Of a stretch of 6,574 nucleotides of DNA, positions 5,997 to 6,574 are shown in pieces. The notes beneath the pieces were generated by a model that saw nothing but the letters and a program-made list of their open reading frames with translations, had not been told where the DNA came from and searched no databases. Made by a program: the position numbers and the translations under genes. This DNA comes from an uncultured Eubacteriales bacterium (GTDB lineage: Bacteria > Bacillota > Clostridia > Christensenellales > Aristaeellaceae), in NCBI GenBank assembly GCA_900553905.1, contig USFL01000089.1, forward strand, positions 1 through 6,574, read 5' to 3'. Every line of letters starts with the position of its first letter. The first letter of the stretch is position 1.

Positions 5997-6574
5997 ATGA
6001 ATGCGACCGATTTGCGCGCCCTGCTGGCCCGGTGGGCCGGCATCATGGCGGACAAGCGCGACTGGCTGATCGAGCTGGACAGCGTGGTGGGCGACAGCGA
6101 CCTGGGGCTTACCATGAGCGACGGCTTCCGCGCCGCCAGCGAAGCGGCCAATGCGTGCGAACTCACGGACGTGGGCAAATTGTGCTACCAGGCGGGCAAG
6201 GCCATGGCCACCGCCGTGCCCTCCACGATGGGTACGCTGATGGCCAGCGGCCTGATGAATGCCGGCAAGGTTCTCAAGGGCATGGAGCAGCTGACCCCCG
6301 CGCAGGAGGCGCAGCTGTTTGAGGCGTATCTGGAAGGCGTGAAAAACCGGGGCAAGGCCGAGCTGGGGGACAAGACGTTCCTGGACGGCCTGGCGCCTGC
6401 CGTGCAGGCGCTTGCGCAGGCGGCGCAGGCCGGCCCCATCGGCGCCAAAGAGGCGCAGGCGGCGGCGGACGCGGCGTGGCAGGCGTTTGAGAATACGCGC
6501 GGCATGCTGGCCAAGCACGGCCGCATGGCCATCCGCGGCGAAGCCTCGCGCGAGCTGCTGGACCCCGGCGCGGC
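5997..6574 (+). CDS. dhaL: DhaL-like nucleotide-binding kinase subunit (3' partial)
   Basis: This is the ADP/ATP-binding partner of the DhaK-like protein. It is cut by the window edge after 192 residues; E. coli DhaL has 210. It opens MNATDLRALLARWAGIMADK, the usual first helix. The magnesium-binding aspartates are kept in LDSVVGDSDLG (D28, D33, D35), as are RGKAELGDKT (118-127), KHGR and the late DPGA near the cut. Two differences from E. coli DhaL stand out. GDADHG reads GDSDLG, so the histidine is leucine. The glycine-rich nucleotide loop (SVGGASGPLFG) aligns without gaps to AVPSTMGTLMA (73-83). AAGGGGG (5983-5989), overlapping the DhaK stop, is the likely ribosome binding site for the ATG at 5997. 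Whether the phosphate donor is ATP or a DhaM phosphoprotein cannot be told; no DhaM lies in the window. Confidence 0.88.
   Translation, partial: MNATDLRALLARWAGIMADKRDWLIELDSVVGDSDLGLTMSDGFRAASEAANACELTDVGKLCYQAGKAMATAVPSTMGTLMASGLMNAGKVLKGMEQLTPAQEAQLFEAYLEGVKNRGKAELGDKTFLDGLAPAVQALAQAAQAGPIGAKEAQAAADAAWQAFENTRGMLAKHGRMAIRGEASRELLDPGA

Overview
This is a GC-rich window (about two thirds G+C by eye), tightly packed on the + strand, that carries the central part of a bacterial microcompartment (BMC, metabolosome) operon. All eight genes point the same way. Gaps range from a 4-base overlap to 57 bases, and most starts have strong AGGAGG-type ribosome binding sites. The strong Shine-Dalgarno sites, the GC-rich codon use and the gene content fit a high-GC Bacillota (Clostridia-type) anaerobe. 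That assignment is an inference; nothing in the window names the organism.

Layout: (1) positions 1-888, a PduL-type phosphotransacylase cut at its 5' end by the window edge, with an extra proline-linked C-terminal module; (2) 932-2371, a CoA-acylating aldehyde dehydrogenase of the PduP/EutE family with an N-terminal encapsulation-type helix; (3) 2408-3739, a PduS/RnfC-like flavo-iron-sulfur protein; (4) 3736-4281, a PduT-like tandem-domain (BMC-T) shell protein that keeps the pore cysteine of iron-sulfur-carrying PduT; (5) 4339-4632 and (6) 4662-4937, two hexameric (BMC-H) shell paralogues sharing an almost identical 125-base tract; (7) 4968-5984, a DhaK-like ketose kinase subunit; (8) 5997 to the window end, a DhaL-like nucleotide-binding kinase subunit cut at its 3' end.

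How the genes may work together: the aldehyde dehydrogenase and PduL form the usual metabolosome core, aldehyde + CoA + NAD+ to acyl-CoA to acyl-phosphate. PduS and PduT could pass electrons across the shell to dispose of NADH or activate a cofactor. The unusual part is the DhaK/DhaL pair in the same transcription unit. It suggests that a ketose or related hydroxyketone is phosphorylated and then split by an aldolase not in this window, delivering an aldehyde to the compartment. No signature enzyme (diol dehydratase, ethanolamine lyase, glycyl radical enzyme or aldolase), no pentameric BMC-P vertex protein and no DhaM lie in the window, so the substrate cannot be assigned. No RNA genes, CRISPR arrays, insertion sequences or convincing terminators or promoters were seen. 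All intergenic gaps are shorter than 60 bases.
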